Positions 1 through 8,588 of a stretch of 64,000 bases of DNA are shown here, piece after piece. The notes beneath the pieces are model-generated. The model did not search any database. It was not told the origin of the DNA and saw only the letters and a program-made list of their open reading frames with translations. This DNA comes from Asticcacaulis sp. AND118 (GTDB lineage Bacteria; Pseudomonadota; Alphaproteobacteria; Caulobacterales; Caulobacteraceae): assembly GCF_020535245.1 (NCBI RefSeq), contig NZ_CP084911.1:597001-661000 (forward strand). The letters are read 5' to 3'. The position numbers and the translations under genes are program-made. Position 1 is the stretch's first letter. Each line of letters starts with the position of its first letter.

Positions 1-268
1 AGGCAGGGTCACCTGCTCGAACGCCCTCTCGGATCGGGGTGCGCGATTCGTTTCATAGACGTTTGTTCACGGGCGTTTTGTGCGCCGCCCACTTCGCATC
101 GCAATACGGGAGCGGGCTTTAATAATGGCATCCTTATGGCTCTTTCGGCCATTTTGGGAGGCAATCCGAGGCGGTGAGACCACTGGTTTGGCCCGCCGCT
201 GAACGGCCCGCTTCGCGGCCTGTGGCTTCGCGTCTTCGAAGCCTGACAAAAAAGACGGCGACTGACAT
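1..268. other. Upstream spacer, no gene identified
   Basis: No convincing coding frame reaches the left edge. A short open frame on the plus strand runs from the edge to a stop near 115, but its residues show no recognisable motif. The stretch just before otsB has no strong Shine-Dalgarno, so the promoter and leader of the trehalose operon must lie here but cannot be pointed to. Confidence 0.4.
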
Positions 269-1015
269 ATGATCCTACCTGACCGGCTGGACGCGCGGGC
301 GACTGCGCTGTTTCTGGATATCGATGGCACTTTGGCGCACATTCGCCCGCGTCCTGAAGACGTCGGCCCCGATGTGCGGCGCAACGACCTTTTGAAGCGC
401 GCGCGCCGCGTGCTGACCGGACGGCTGGCCATTCTGTCCGGCCGGTCCATTTCCGAAATCGACTACATTACCGGGAACAGCGTGCGGGCCGTCGCCGGTG
501 TGCACGGACTGGAGCGTCGCGACGCCGAAGGCGAGCGCCGCGACCACATGCTGACCGACGAGGTGCGCCACGCGCTGGATCAGGCGCTTCTGGTGCTCAC
601 CGCTCTGGCGGAACAGAAGCCCGGCGTCCTGATCGAGACCAAGGGCAAGTCAATCGGCGTGCACTATCGGCTCAATCCCGACGCTGAGGGTATGGTCAAG
701 ACCATCACCTCCAACCTGGCGCAAAATTCGCTGCTGGTGCTGCAACTGGGCGACCGCGTGGCCGAACTGCGCGCGCCGGGCCCGGACAAGGGCGACGCGC
801 TCCGGGCCTTCATGAACGAAGCGCCGTTCGAGGGCTTCACGCCGGTGTTTGTCGGCGACGATCTGACCGACGAGCACGCCTTCCGGGCGGCGGCGCAAGG
901 GGGTGGCTTCGGCATCCTGGTCGGTGAGCCGCGTGAGACAGCGGCCCGCTTCTGCCTGCCCAATGTGCAGGCTGTGCTGGACTGGCTGGAAGCGGGGGTG
1001 ACGCATCATGCCTGA
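269..1015 (+). CDS. otsB: Trehalose-6-phosphate phosphatase
   Basis: OtsB removes phosphate from trehalose 6-phosphate to give trehalose, the second step of the OtsAB pathway, in the cytosol. The 248-residue protein is a HAD phosphatase. The nucleophile motif DIDGTL lies at residues 17-22, and the C-terminal FVGDDLTDEHAF motif, which supplies acidic Mg-binding residues, lies near residue 195. Length fits the family. Its last 8 nt overlap the next gene, and otsA follows that one, so the three genes look like one transcript. The order otsB first is the reverse of a functional pathway order but is common. The start has no clear ribosome binding site. Confidence 0.93.
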   Translation: MILPDRLDARATALFLDIDGTLAHIRPRPEDVGPDVRRNDLLKRARRVLTGRLAILSGRSISEIDYITGNSVRAVAGVHGLERRDAEGERRDHMLTDEVRHALDQALLVLTALAEQKPGVLIETKGKSIGVHYRLNPDAEGMVKTITSNLAQNSLLVLQLGDRVAELRAPGPDKGDALRAFMNEAPFEGFTPVFVGDDLTDEHAFRAAAQGGGFGILVGEPRETAARFCLPNVQAVLDWLEAGVTHHA

Positions 1016-2867
1016 TCAGTCCGCGTCTATCCCGGTCGCTGCGACCGATGCCGAACCGCGTAAAAACCCGCTGAGCCACACGCTCGACCTCGGCCTGATC
1101 GGCAACGGCACGGTATCGGCGCTGATCGACGATAGAGGCAACTGGGTCTGGGCCTGCGTGCCGCGCTTCGACGGCGATCCGGTGTTCAGCAACCTGCTCA
1201 GCGGCGTCGAAGCGACCGATGCAGCCGCTGAAGGTGTGTGGGCCATCGACCTGATCGGTCTGGCGCGCGCCGAACAGGTCTATGAGCGCAACAGCGCCGT
1301 CCTGCGCACCGTCCTGACCGACGAAAAGGGCGCGCAGCTTGAGATTCTCGACTTCTGCCCGCGCTTTCGCCACCATGAGCGTCAATACCGTCCGGTGGCC
1401 TTCTGCCGTCTGATCAGGCCGCTGGCCGGCGCGCCGCGCATCTGTATGCGTTTGCGCCCCATGCGCGATTATGGCGCGACGCGGGCCCCGCACTCCTTCG
1501 GCTCGAACCATATCCGTTTCTTGGGCGTCGACACCGATCTGCGCCTGACCACCAACTGCCCGATTTCGCACCTTCTGAACGCGCGCACCTTCCGGCTGGA
1601 AGAGACGATGGCCTTCTTTCTGGGGCCGGACGAGCCGTTTTCGACCGGCATCCTGCAAGGGGTGCGCGACATGTACGAGCAGACCGACGCCTACTGGAAG
1701 CGCTGGGTGCGCACCCTGTCCCTGCCTTTGGAATGGCAGGACGCCACCATCCGCGCCGCCATCGCGCTCAAACTGTGCGTCTATGAAGAGACCGGCGCCA
1801 TCGTCGCGGCCATGACCACGTCCATCCCCGAAGCGCCGCATTCCGGCCGCAACTGGGATTACCGTTACTGCTGGATCCGCGACGCCTATTATGTGGTGCA
1901 GGCCCTGACGCGGCTGGGGGCGGTCGATATTCTCGAAAACTACCTGAAATACCTGCGCAATATCGTCGATCAGGCGGGCGAGGGGCCGATTCAGCCCGTC
2001 TATGGCATCGGGTTCGGCCCGGAACTGCCGGAAACCGAAGCGGCAGCGCTGCCGGGCTATTGCGGCATGGGGCCGGTGCGGATCGGCAATCTGGCCTATA
2101 TCCAGCACCAGCACGACGTCTACGGGCAGATCGTCCTGTCCTCGGTCCACGCCTTCTTCGATCAGCGCCTGTTGCAGCCGGGCACGCCGACCGACTTCGC
2201 GGCGCTGGAAAAGATGGGCGAGCGGGCGATGGAGGTCTTCGACAAGGCCGATGCCGGCCTGTGGGAATACCGCACCCTGTCGAACATCCACACCTATTCG
2301 GCCCTGATGTGCTGGGCGGCCTGCGACCGGCTGGAAAACGCCGCTCTGGCCCTGGGTCTCGATGACCGTGCCGAGGTGTGGCGCGCCCACGCCCTGACCA
2401 TCCGCGAGGCGATCGAGACGCGGGCCTTCTGCGGTGAAGGCGGCAGTTTCAGCGCCTGTTTCGACCACGCGCAACTGGATGCCAGCCTCCTGCAGATGAT
2501 CGACCTGCGCTTCCTCACGCCCGACGATCCGCGCCACCTGGCGACGCTGGCGGCGGTCGAGGCGGGCCTGCGCCGGGGCGAACACATGCTGCGCTACGCC
2601 GTGCCGGACGATTTCGGCGAGCCGGAAACGGCCTTCAACTTCTGCACCTTCTGGCTGATCGAGGCCCTGCATCACGCCGGCCGCAGCGACGAGGCGCGCA
2701 CCCTGTTCGAAGGGATGCTGAGGCGGCGGACCTCTGCCGGTCTGCTGTCGGAAGACACCGCATACGACGACGGCCAGCTCTGGGGCAACTATCCTCAGAC
2801 CTATTCGCTGGTCGGCATTATCAACTGCGCCGGGCTGCTCAGCCGCCCGTGGCGCGATGTCAGGTAA
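1008..2867 (+). CDS. Glycoside hydrolase family 15 protein (glucoamylase/trehalase-like)
   Basis: This 619-residue protein has the arrangement of bacterial GH15 enzymes: an N-terminal beta-rich domain beginning with the family phrase LGLIGNGTVSALID, then an (alpha/alpha)6 barrel containing RNWDYRYCWIRDA near residue 280 (general acid region) and an acidic DGQLWGNYPQ region near residue 587. GH15 enzymes invert alpha-glucosidic bonds; members are glucoamylases, dextranases or trehalases. There is no signal peptide, so it acts in the cytosol. Its position between otsB and otsA makes trehalose, or a maltodextrin linked to it, the most likely substrate; that is inference. It overlaps otsB by 8 nt. 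Confidence 0.88.
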   Translation: MPDQSASIPVAATDAEPRKNPLSHTLDLGLIGNGTVSALIDDRGNWVWACVPRFDGDPVFSNLLSGVEATDAAAEGVWAIDLIGLARAEQVYERNSAVLRTVLTDEKGAQLEILDFCPRFRHHERQYRPVAFCRLIRPLAGAPRICMRLRPMRDYGATRAPHSFGSNHIRFLGVDTDLRLTTNCPISHLLNARTFRLEETMAFFLGPDEPFSTGILQGVRDMYEQTDAYWKRWVRTLSLPLEWQDATIRAAIALKLCVYEETGAIVAAMTTSIPEAPHSGRNWDYRYCWIRDAYYVVQALTRLGAVDILENYLKYLRNIVDQAGEGPIQPVYGIGFGPELPETEAAALPGYCGMGPVRIGNLAYIQHQHDVYGQIVLSSVHAFFDQRLLQPGTPTDFAALEKMGERAMEVFDKADAGLWEYRTLSNIHTYSALMCWAACDRLENAALALGLDDRAEVWRAHALTIREAIETRAFCGEGGSFSACFDHAQLDASLLQMIDLRFLTPDDPRHLATLAAVEAGLRRGEHMLRYAVPDDFGEPETAFNFCTFWLIEALHHAGRSDEARTLFEGMLRRRTSAGLLSEDTAYDDGQLWGNYPQTYSLVGIINCAGLLSRPWRDVR

Positions 2868-2879
2868 GGAGTAAGAGTC

Positions 2880-4319
2880 ATGGGGCGACTTATCGTTGTT
2901 TCAAACCGCGTCAACCCGCCGGCCGACGCCAATGTCGGCACGCAGGGCGGACTGGCCATGGCGCTGTCGGCGGCCTTGCGCGAAGAAAACGGCATCTGGT
3001 TCGGCTGGTCGGGTCAGACCACCGACGCCTTCACCGGCCACCTGTCGATCCAGAAGATCGGCGGGGTGACCGTGGCCCTGACCGACCTCGAAGCGCAGGA
3101 CGTACAGGAATATTATAACGGCTACGCCAATCGCACCCTGTGGCCGCTGTTCCACTACCGCACCGATCTGGTGGCCTTCGAGCGCAGCTTCGACGAAGGC
3201 TATCTGCGGGTCAATCAGCGTTTCGCCGACACGCTTTTCCCGCTGGTCGAAAAAGAGGACCTGCTGTGGGTGCAGGACTATCACCTGCTGCCGCTCGCCT
3301 CGATGCTGCGTAAGCACGGCGTGACCAACCGCATCGGCTTCTTCCTGCATATTCCGTGGCCGGCCATGCGGGTGTTCCAGACCCTGCCCAAGCACAAGGA
3401 ACTGGTCGAGACCCTGTTCGACTACGACCTGATCGGCTTCCAGACCGAAGACAGCCTCAACGCCTTTCAGGAATATGTCCTGCACGCCGCCGAGGGCGAA
3501 AGGCTGCCCGACGGACGCCTGCGGGCCTTCGGCAAGACGATACAGGCGGGGGCCTTCCCAATCGGCATCGACAGCGAGGACTTCACCGCCGCCGCCACCT
3601 CGGACAAGGCTTCGGCCTTCTACAATCTGATGCGTAATTCGCAGGCCGGGCGCAAGATGATCACCGGCATCGACCGGCTCGACTATTCCAAGGGGCTTGA
3701 GGAGCGGTTTCTGGCCTATGAGCAGTTTCTCAACAACCACCCGCGTATGGAGGGCGAAGTGTTCCTGATGCAGATCGCCACGGCGACGCGCGAGGAGGTC
3801 GACACCTATCAGGACCTGCGCGCGCGGCTCGACAGTCTTTCGGGACGCATCAACGGCGCGCACGCCACCATCGACTGGGTGCCGGTGCGCTACGTCAACC
3901 GGGCCTACCGCCGCGATGAACTGGCGGGCATCTATCGTGCTTCGCATGTCGGGCTGGTGACGCCCTTGCGCGACGGGATGAATCTGGTGGCCAAGGAGTT
4001 CGTGGCGGCGCAGGACGAGAACGATCCGGGCGTCCTCATCCTGTCGGAATTCGCCGGGGCGGCGGCCCAGATGAAGGCGGCGCTGATCGTCAATCCCTTC
4101 GACCGTCAGGCCATGGCCGAGGCCATTGCCGACGCCGTGCACATGCCGCTCAAGGAACGCAGGCAGCGCCATGCCGATCTGATGACCGGGGTCATGACCG
4201 AGGACGTGGTGTGGTGGCGCAACGACTTCGTGGCGCGGCTGAAGGACGATCGGGGGGTGACGCCGGATGGCGCGACCTTTCCCGACGACCGGGTCGTAAA
4301 GTTACCGGTCGCTGGATAA
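2880..4319 (+). CDS. otsA: Alpha,alpha-trehalose-phosphate synthase (UDP-forming)
   Basis: OtsA joins glucose from UDP-glucose to glucose 6-phosphate, giving trehalose 6-phosphate. The 479-residue protein is a GT20 glycosyltransferase with the N-terminal loop [20 protein letters not shown], the [11 protein letters not shown] and FFLHIPWPA motifs near residues 138-160, the [11 protein letters not shown] motif near 261, and the [10 protein letters not shown] nucleotide-sugar motif near 364. An AAGGAG ribosome binding site lies about 9 nt before the ATG. It closes the otsB-GH15-otsA operon and is followed by a hairpin terminator shared with the converging azoR. Such operons are usually part of osmotic or desiccation protection. 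Confidence 0.96.
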   Translation: MGRLIVVSNRVNPPADANVGTQGGLAMALSAALREENGIWFGWSGQTTDAFTGHLSIQKIGGVTVALTDLEAQDVQEYYNGYANRTLWPLFHYRTDLVAFERSFDEGYLRVNQRFADTLFPLVEKEDLLWVQDYHLLPLASMLRKHGVTNRIGFFLHIPWPAMRVFQTLPKHKELVETLFDYDLIGFQTEDSLNAFQEYVLHAAEGERLPDGRLRAFGKTIQAGAFPIGIDSEDFTAAATSDKASAFYNLMRNSQAGRKMITGIDRLDYSKGLEERFLAYEQFLNNHPRMEGEVFLMQIATATREEVDTYQDLRARLDSLSGRINGAHATIDWVPVRYVNRAYRRDELAGIYRASHVGLVTPLRDGMNLVAKEFVAAQDENDPGVLILSEFAGAAAQMKAALIVNPFDRQAMAEAIADAVHMPLKERRQRHADLMTGVMTEDVVWWRNDFVARLKDDRGVTPDGATFPDDRVVKLPVAG

Positions 4320-4349
4320 ATTTCCTCCCTACGCGACGTCACAAAAGAA

Positions 4350-4377
4350 AAAGCCAGCTGATGGCTCAGCCGGCTTT
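4350..4377. terminator. Bidirectional hairpin terminator between otsA and azoR
   Basis: AAAGCCAGCTG pairs with CAGCCGGCTTT around a six-base loop, with one mismatch. The arms begin with A and end with T runs in both directions, as expected for a terminator shared by convergent genes. Confidence 0.7.
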
Positions 4378-4399
4378 GCTCGCGCGCTGGGTTCGGTTT

Positions 4400-5011
4400 T
4401 TATGCTGCCGCCAGTTCGCTCAGGGCCTTGGAGGCGCTTTCGATCGCCGCCGCCTTGACGTCCGGACCGAAGGCCATGGCTTCCGAGCGGATGAAGGTCA
4501 CGTCGGTGATGCCGATAAAGCCGAGCAGCGTGCGGATATGGCCTTCCTGAAAGTCCATGACCGAGGCCGGGCCTTCGGAATATTTGCCGTCGCGGGTTTC
4601 GATAACCACGGCCTTGGTGTTCTTGACCAGACCTTCGGGCCCGGCTTCGGTGTAGCGGAAAGTGCGGCCGGCGCGCAGCACGTAGTCAAACCACGTCTTC
4701 AGCAGGGCCGACATGCCGAAATTGTACATCGGCGCGCCCAGCACCAGAATATCGGCGGCTTCCAGTTCCGACACGCGGGCTTCGACGGTTTCGGCCAGGG
4801 CCGACGCTTCGACGCTTTCGCCGACATTGCCGAAGAAGCCGTTGATGTTCGACGCGCTCAGGACCGGGAGCGGGTTGAGGCCGAGGTCGAGTTCGACGAA
4901 CTGCGCCTTGGGGTCGGCCTTCAGCAGGCTGTCCTTATAGGTGTCGACCAATTGACGCGAGATCGAGCCTTCGCCCTTGATCGAGGAATTGACAATGAGA
5001 ACCTTGGACAT
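4400..5011 (-). CDS. azoR: FMN-dependent NADH-azoreductase / quinone reductase
   Basis: AzoR-type flavoproteins reduce quinones and azo compounds with NADH by two-electron transfer, and protect against thiol and quinone stress. The 203-residue protein has a flavodoxin-like fold with the FMN phosphate-binding start SSIKGEGSISRQL at residues 9-21 and the diagnostic PMYNFG loop near residue 94. The ribosome binding site AAAGGAGA sits just before the ATG. It lies 99 nt downstream of the pirin gene on the same strand, and both are divergent from a LysR regulator. This suggests a redox or electrophile response unit, possibly with its own promoter in the A+T-rich 99-nt gap. Confidence 0.92.
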   Translation of the reverse strand: MSKVLIVNSSIKGEGSISRQLVDTYKDSLLKADPKAQFVELDLGLNPLPVLSASNINGFFGNVGESVEASALAETVEARVSELEAADILVLGAPMYNFGMSALLKTWFDYVLRAGRTFRYTEAGPEGLVKNTKAVVIETRDGKYSEGPASVMDFQEGHIRTLLGFIGITDVTFIRSEAMAFGPDVKAAAIESASKALSELAAA

Positions 5012-5110
5012 GGCAGTCTCCTTTATTCGGTAATCGTAACTGATGCGATTATGTTTAAGTTTGTAAAGAGGATGTTTGAAAAAAACAGCGCTCTTTGTAT
5101 CTGAAGGTTG

Positions 5111-5953
5111 TTAGAAGCGCCCCGCCTGATAGTCGGCGAAGGCTTGATAGATTTCCTGCGGCGTGTTCATGACGAACGGACCGTGGCGCGCGATGGGCTC
5201 TTTCAGCGGTTGACCCAGCACGACGAGCACGCGGGCGCCGTCGATGCCGCCGGTGAGCGGCAGTTCGGCCCCTTCGGTGAGCACAGCCGCCTGACCGCGC
5301 GCCACCGCCATACTACTATCTTGGCCATTGATGGTGACTTCACCGTCGAAGACGTAGGCGAAACCAGCATGGCCTTCGGGGACAGGCAGGTTCAGCGCTG
5401 CACCGCCGTCGAGTGAGACGTCGGCGATGAAGGGCTTGGTCGTCGGCGACTGGATCGGGCCGGTTTGCCCTTGATACTGACCCGCCAGCAGCTTGACCCA
5501 GGCATCGGCGTGACGGATCACCGGAATGGTGTCGGCCGGCACGTCCTGATAGCGCGGATCGAGCATCTTTTCCCTGGCGGGCAGATTCAGCCACAGTTGG
5601 AAGCCCTGCATCAGGCCGTCTTCCTGCTCCGGCATTTCGGAGTGGACGAGGCCGCGCGCCGTGGTCATCCACTGTACGTCGCCGGGGCCCAGCAGGCCTT
5701 CATTGCCCCTGGAGTCCTTATGGCGCATGCGTCCGGCCAGCATATAGGTGATGGTCTCGAAGCCGCGGTGCGGGTGATCGGGGAAGCCCGCGATATAGGC
5801 TTGCGGATCGTCCGAGCGGAATTCGTCCAGCATCAGGAAGGGATCGACCTCCGGCAGGGCCTGCGTGCCCAGAACGCGGGTGAGCTTGACGCCGGCGCCG
5901 TCGGTGGCGGGCAGACCGCGCACGAGACGGGTGATGGTGCGTTGTGTCGACAT
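5111..5953 (-). CDS. Pirin family protein (cupin, quercetinase-like)
   Basis: The protein has 280 residues and a bicupin fold. The metal site of the N-terminal cupin is visible as HPHRGFETITYML (two His) near residue 61, followed by a His and a Glu in GLVHSEMPEQ near residue 105. Bacterial pirins include quercetin 2,3-dioxygenases and proteins that modulate central metabolism; which applies here cannot be read from the sequence. It is divergently transcribed from the LysR gene and followed by azoR on the same strand. The pair pirin plus quinone reductase next to a LysR regulator is typical of aromatic or electrophile stress loci. Confidence 0.9.
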   Translation of the reverse strand: MSTQRTITRLVRGLPATDGAGVKLTRVLGTQALPEVDPFLMLDEFRSDDPQAYIAGFPDHPHRGFETITYMLAGRMRHKDSRGNEGLLGPGDVQWMTTARGLVHSEMPEQEDGLMQGFQLWLNLPAREKMLDPRYQDVPADTIPVIRHADAWVKLLAGQYQGQTGPIQSPTTKPFIADVSLDGGAALNLPVPEGHAGFAYVFDGEVTINGQDSSMAVARGQAAVLTEGAELPLTGGIDGARVLVVLGQPLKEPIARHGPFVMNTPQEIYQAFADYQAGRF

Positions 5954-6005
5954 GTCTATGTCTTTCTAAGCGGTGGGAAGCCTGTGCTCCCGTGTTGACG
6001 AGACA

Positions 6006-6077
6006 TATAGCCGGGGTTATCCGTTGTCAGAAGCCTGCAAAAATGAACCACGGTGTTTCGCCTATAGCAACACTTAT
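6006..6077. promoter_or_regulatory. Pair of TATAG-N6-TTAT boxes in the pirin/LysR divergent spacer
   Basis: Two 15-bp boxes with the same pattern, TATAG then six variable bases then TTAT, occur at 6006-6020 and 6063-6077. Each holds the inverted pair ATA/TAT. They are in the same orientation, 57 bp apart (about 5.4 helical turns), between divergent genes, which is where a LysR-type regulator normally binds. That the neighbouring LysR protein binds them is inference. Confidence 0.45.
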
Positions 6078-6115
6078 GGGCAACACTGGCAGAGCACCGC
6101 TGATCAGGAGCCCTC

Positions 6116-7015
6116 ATGACCCCCGGAGTCGATCTCGACGATCTGCAATCCTTCTTTCTGGTGGTCGAAACCGGCTCCTTCGCCCGCGCCGCCGACCGGT
6201 TGGGCGTGGCCAAGTCGATCGTTTCGCGCCGCGTCGCGCACCTTGAAGAACGGCTTAAGGCGCGGCTTCTGACGCGCACGGCGCGCGGTACCCAGACGAC
6301 CGATGTCGGCGCGCTCTATTACGCCAAGGCGCGTGAAGCCATTGCTCAGCTTGAGGCCGCGCAGGAGGCCGTCAACGACGCTATGCTGGAGGTGGCAGGG
6401 CCCATCCGCCTGTCGGCGCCGCTGACCTTCGGCGTGTCGCACCTTGCGCCCGTCCTGACCGAGTTCGCCGTGCGCAATCCGCGCATCGAACTGGACGTCA
6501 GTTTCGACGACCGCCGGGTCGATGTGCTGGGGGGTGGCTATGACGTGGTGATACGCATCGGCGAACTGACCGACTCGACGCTGATCGCGCGGCGCATCGG
6601 CCATATCAACGGCATGATCGTCGCCAGCCCGGACTATCTGCGCCAGAAGGGCCCGCCCGAAACGCCGGAAGATCTGGGGCAACTCGACTGCCTGCTCTAC
6701 ACCAATGTGTCGCCCGGCGACGTCTGGCGCTTCGTTATCGATGGCGAGGTGCGCATGGTGCGCATCCCCGTGCGCCTGCGTTCGGACAATGGCGACATGC
6801 TGCTGAGCGCGGCGGTGGCGGGACTGGGTGTCGCGCGTCTGCCGGCCTTTATCACCAGCTCCGCGATCTCGTCGGGGCAGGTGGTTCCGGTCCTGCCCGA
6901 GTACAACACCACCGTGCCGCTGTGCGCCGTCATGCCGCCGGGCCGCTCGCGCACGGCGCGGGTCAAGGCGCTGGTCGATTTTCTGGCCCTGCGCTTCGCC
7001 AACGAGGTCTTGTAA
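6116..7015 (+). CDS. LysR family transcriptional regulator
   Basis: This 299-residue protein has the standard LysR layout: an N-terminal winged helix-turn-helix (residues 7-65, DLDDLQSFFLVVETGSFARA through the RVAHLEERL recognition region) and a C-terminal periplasmic-binding-protein-like effector domain from about residue 93 (PIRLSAPLTFG). The sequence VDVLGGGYDVVIRIGEL is typical of the CrgA/AaeR-like branch, in which many members control quinone or aromatic-compound responses. A CAGGAG ribosome binding site precedes the ATG by 6 nt. Divergence from the pirin gene makes pirin-azoR its likely targets. It also lies 95 nt ahead of the hpx operon in the same direction, so a role there cannot be excluded. 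Confidence 0.93.
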   Translation: MTPGVDLDDLQSFFLVVETGSFARAADRLGVAKSIVSRRVAHLEERLKARLLTRTARGTQTTDVGALYYAKAREAIAQLEAAQEAVNDAMLEVAGPIRLSAPLTFGVSHLAPVLTEFAVRNPRIELDVSFDDRRVDVLGGGYDVVIRIGELTDSTLIARRIGHINGMIVASPDYLRQKGPPETPEDLGQLDCLLYTNVSPGDVWRFVIDGEVRMVRIPVRLRSDNGDMLLSAAVAGLGVARLPAFITSSAISSGQVVPVLPEYNTTVPLCAVMPPGRSRTARVKALVDFLALRFANEVL

Positions 7016-7110
7016 ACCGGCGGCATACGGAAGATTGTTGCGGGTGCGAAAAGGGGCTTGCCAGCCTCAGTGAAACGTTTAAGTTCGTATTCGGCAAGAG
7101 GGAGGCGGCA

Positions 7111-7269
7111 ATGGAGCCGGAAGAATTCGACCGGTTGAGCGAAGGGGCGGCGGCGTTTCTGGGGCTGTCTCTGAGCGAAGAGAGCCAGACGGCCGTGGCG
7201 AGCAATCTTCAGCTTCTGCGTCAGCACATGGCGGTGCTGGAACGCGCCCTGAAGGATGCCGACGTATGA
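7111..7269 (+). CDS. hpxX: HpxX/AtzG-like small amidase subunit (DUF4089)
   Basis: This is a 52-residue helical protein. Small proteins of this family (AtzG, HpxX, DUF4089) form a complex with an AtzE-type amidase; AtzG is needed for a stable AtzE. The ATG at 7111 is preceded by GGGAGG at good spacing, and the stop overlaps the start of the amidase gene by 4 nt, the arrangement seen for atzG-atzE and hpxX-hpxY. The short leucine-rich body and the partner gene support the call; no catalytic residues are expected. Confidence 0.8.
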   Translation: MEPEEFDRLSEGAAAFLGLSLSEESQTAVASNLQLLRQHMAVLERALKDADV

Positions 7270-8588
7270 GCGATTTCGCTTCCGCCCTTGATCTGGCCCA
7301 AGCCATTGCCCGCCGGGAGGTATCGGCGGAAGCCGTGGTGCGTCGGGCGGTCGAGGCGGCGTTGAACGATCCCTATGCGGCCTTTACCCGCGTCTTTGCT
7401 TCGCAAGCCATAGCGGCGGCGCAGGCGGTAGATCGCGCAGAGGTCGCAGGGCCTCTGGCGGGCGTGCCGTTCGCCGTGAAGGACCTGTTCGACGTAGCCG
7501 GGCAGGTGACGACCGCCGGGGCGAAGCTGCGGCAGAGCGCCGCGGCGGCACCGCAGGATGCCGAGGTCGTGCGGCGGCTGAAAAACGCCGGGGCCGTGCT
7601 GATCGGCACGCTCAACATGGACGAATTCGCCTACGGTTTCGCTACGGTCAACGCCCATTTCGGCACCACCAAGAACCCCTACGACCCGGCGCGGCTGGCG
7701 GGCGGCTCGTCCGGCGGTTCGGCGGCGGCGGTCGCGGCGGGTCTGGTGCCGCTGACCCTGGGGTCGGACACCAATGGCTCGGTGCGGGTCCCGGCGTCGC
7801 TGTGCGGCGTGTGGGGGATGCGTCCGGCGGACGGGACGGTGCCGCTCGACGGCGTGTTTCCGTTTGTGGAGATGCTCGATACGGTCGGGCCCTTCGCAAG
7901 GTCCAGCCGCGACCTGCGGCGTTTGTACGAGGTCATTTCAGGCACTGCACCGCAAGGTGATGGCCCGCCGCTGCGCGTGGCGAAGCTCGGCGGCTTCTTC
8001 GCGCGCGATGCGGCGCTGGAGGCGGTGAATGCCGTCGAGGTGGTCATGGCGCACCTGAAATCCGATGCGGTGGTGCCCTTGCCGCAGGCCGAGGGCGGGC
8101 GTTCGGCGGGTTTTCTGATCACGGCGGCCCTGGGCGGGGCGCTGCACCTCGATACCCTGCGCGAACGGGCCAACGACTACGATCCGGCGGTGCGCGACCG
8201 GCTGATCGCCGGGGCCATGCTGCCCGCCGGAGTGCTGGCCAGGGCGCTCGATTACCGCGAACGCTATCGTAGAATATTCGCCGAACTATTTGAAACCTAT
8301 GATGTTCTGGTCGCATCCGCCACGCCCTGCGCCGCACCGCGCATCGACGAAAGCACGATCCTGATCGACGGTAAACCGGCTTCGGCGCGCACCAATCTCG
8401 GCATCTATGCGCAGGCTATTTCGCTGACGGGCGCCGCGGTGATTTCCGCGCCGCTCAGGACGACGGGCCTGCCCATCGGGCTGCAATTCATCACCCGGCC
8501 GGGCCACGAAGGTCGGTTATTCGACCTGATGCACCGGATGGAAGACGCGGGCGTGCTGGGCTTCACCGCACCGGGAGGCGGCGCATGA
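7266..8588 (+). CDS. hpxY: AtzE/HpxY-like amidase
   Basis: A 440-residue amidase-signature enzyme. The Ser-cisSer-Lys triad is visible: Lys in PFAVKDLFD near residue 73, the Gly/Ser loop AGGSSGGSAAAV near 145, and the nucleophile region GSDTNGSVRVP near 168. AtzE hydrolyses 1-carboxybiuret; HpxY of the Klebsiella hpxWXYZ operon is its homologue in purine breakdown, with the substrate not firmly settled. Here the gene is coupled to hpxX and to hpxW by ATGA overlaps and sits in an operon that makes oxalurate. Oxalurate, which is a carboxylated urea like carboxybiuret, is a reasonable candidate substrate (inference). Confidence 0.85.
   Translation: MSDFASALDLAQAIARREVSAEAVVRRAVEAALNDPYAAFTRVFASQAIAAAQAVDRAEVAGPLAGVPFAVKDLFDVAGQVTTAGAKLRQSAAAAPQDAEVVRRLKNAGAVLIGTLNMDEFAYGFATVNAHFGTTKNPYDPARLAGGSSGGSAAAVAAGLVPLTLGSDTNGSVRVPASLCGVWGMRPADGTVPLDGVFPFVEMLDTVGPFARSSRDLRRLYEVISGTAPQGDGPPLRVAKLGGFFARDAALEAVNAVEVVMAHLKSDAVVPLPQAEGGRSAGFLITAALGGALHLDTLRERANDYDPAVRDRLIAGAMLPAGVLARALDYRERYRRIFAELFETYDVLVASATPCAAPRIDESTILIDGKPASARTNLGIYAQAISLTGAAVISAPLRTTGLPIGLQFITRPGHEGRLFDLMHRMEDAGVLGFTAPGGGA

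Noticed and set aside
837-2675. 612-residue open frame on the minus strand
   Set aside because: It lies wholly opposite the GH15 gene, has no domain sense and is the usual antisense open frame of GC-rich genes.
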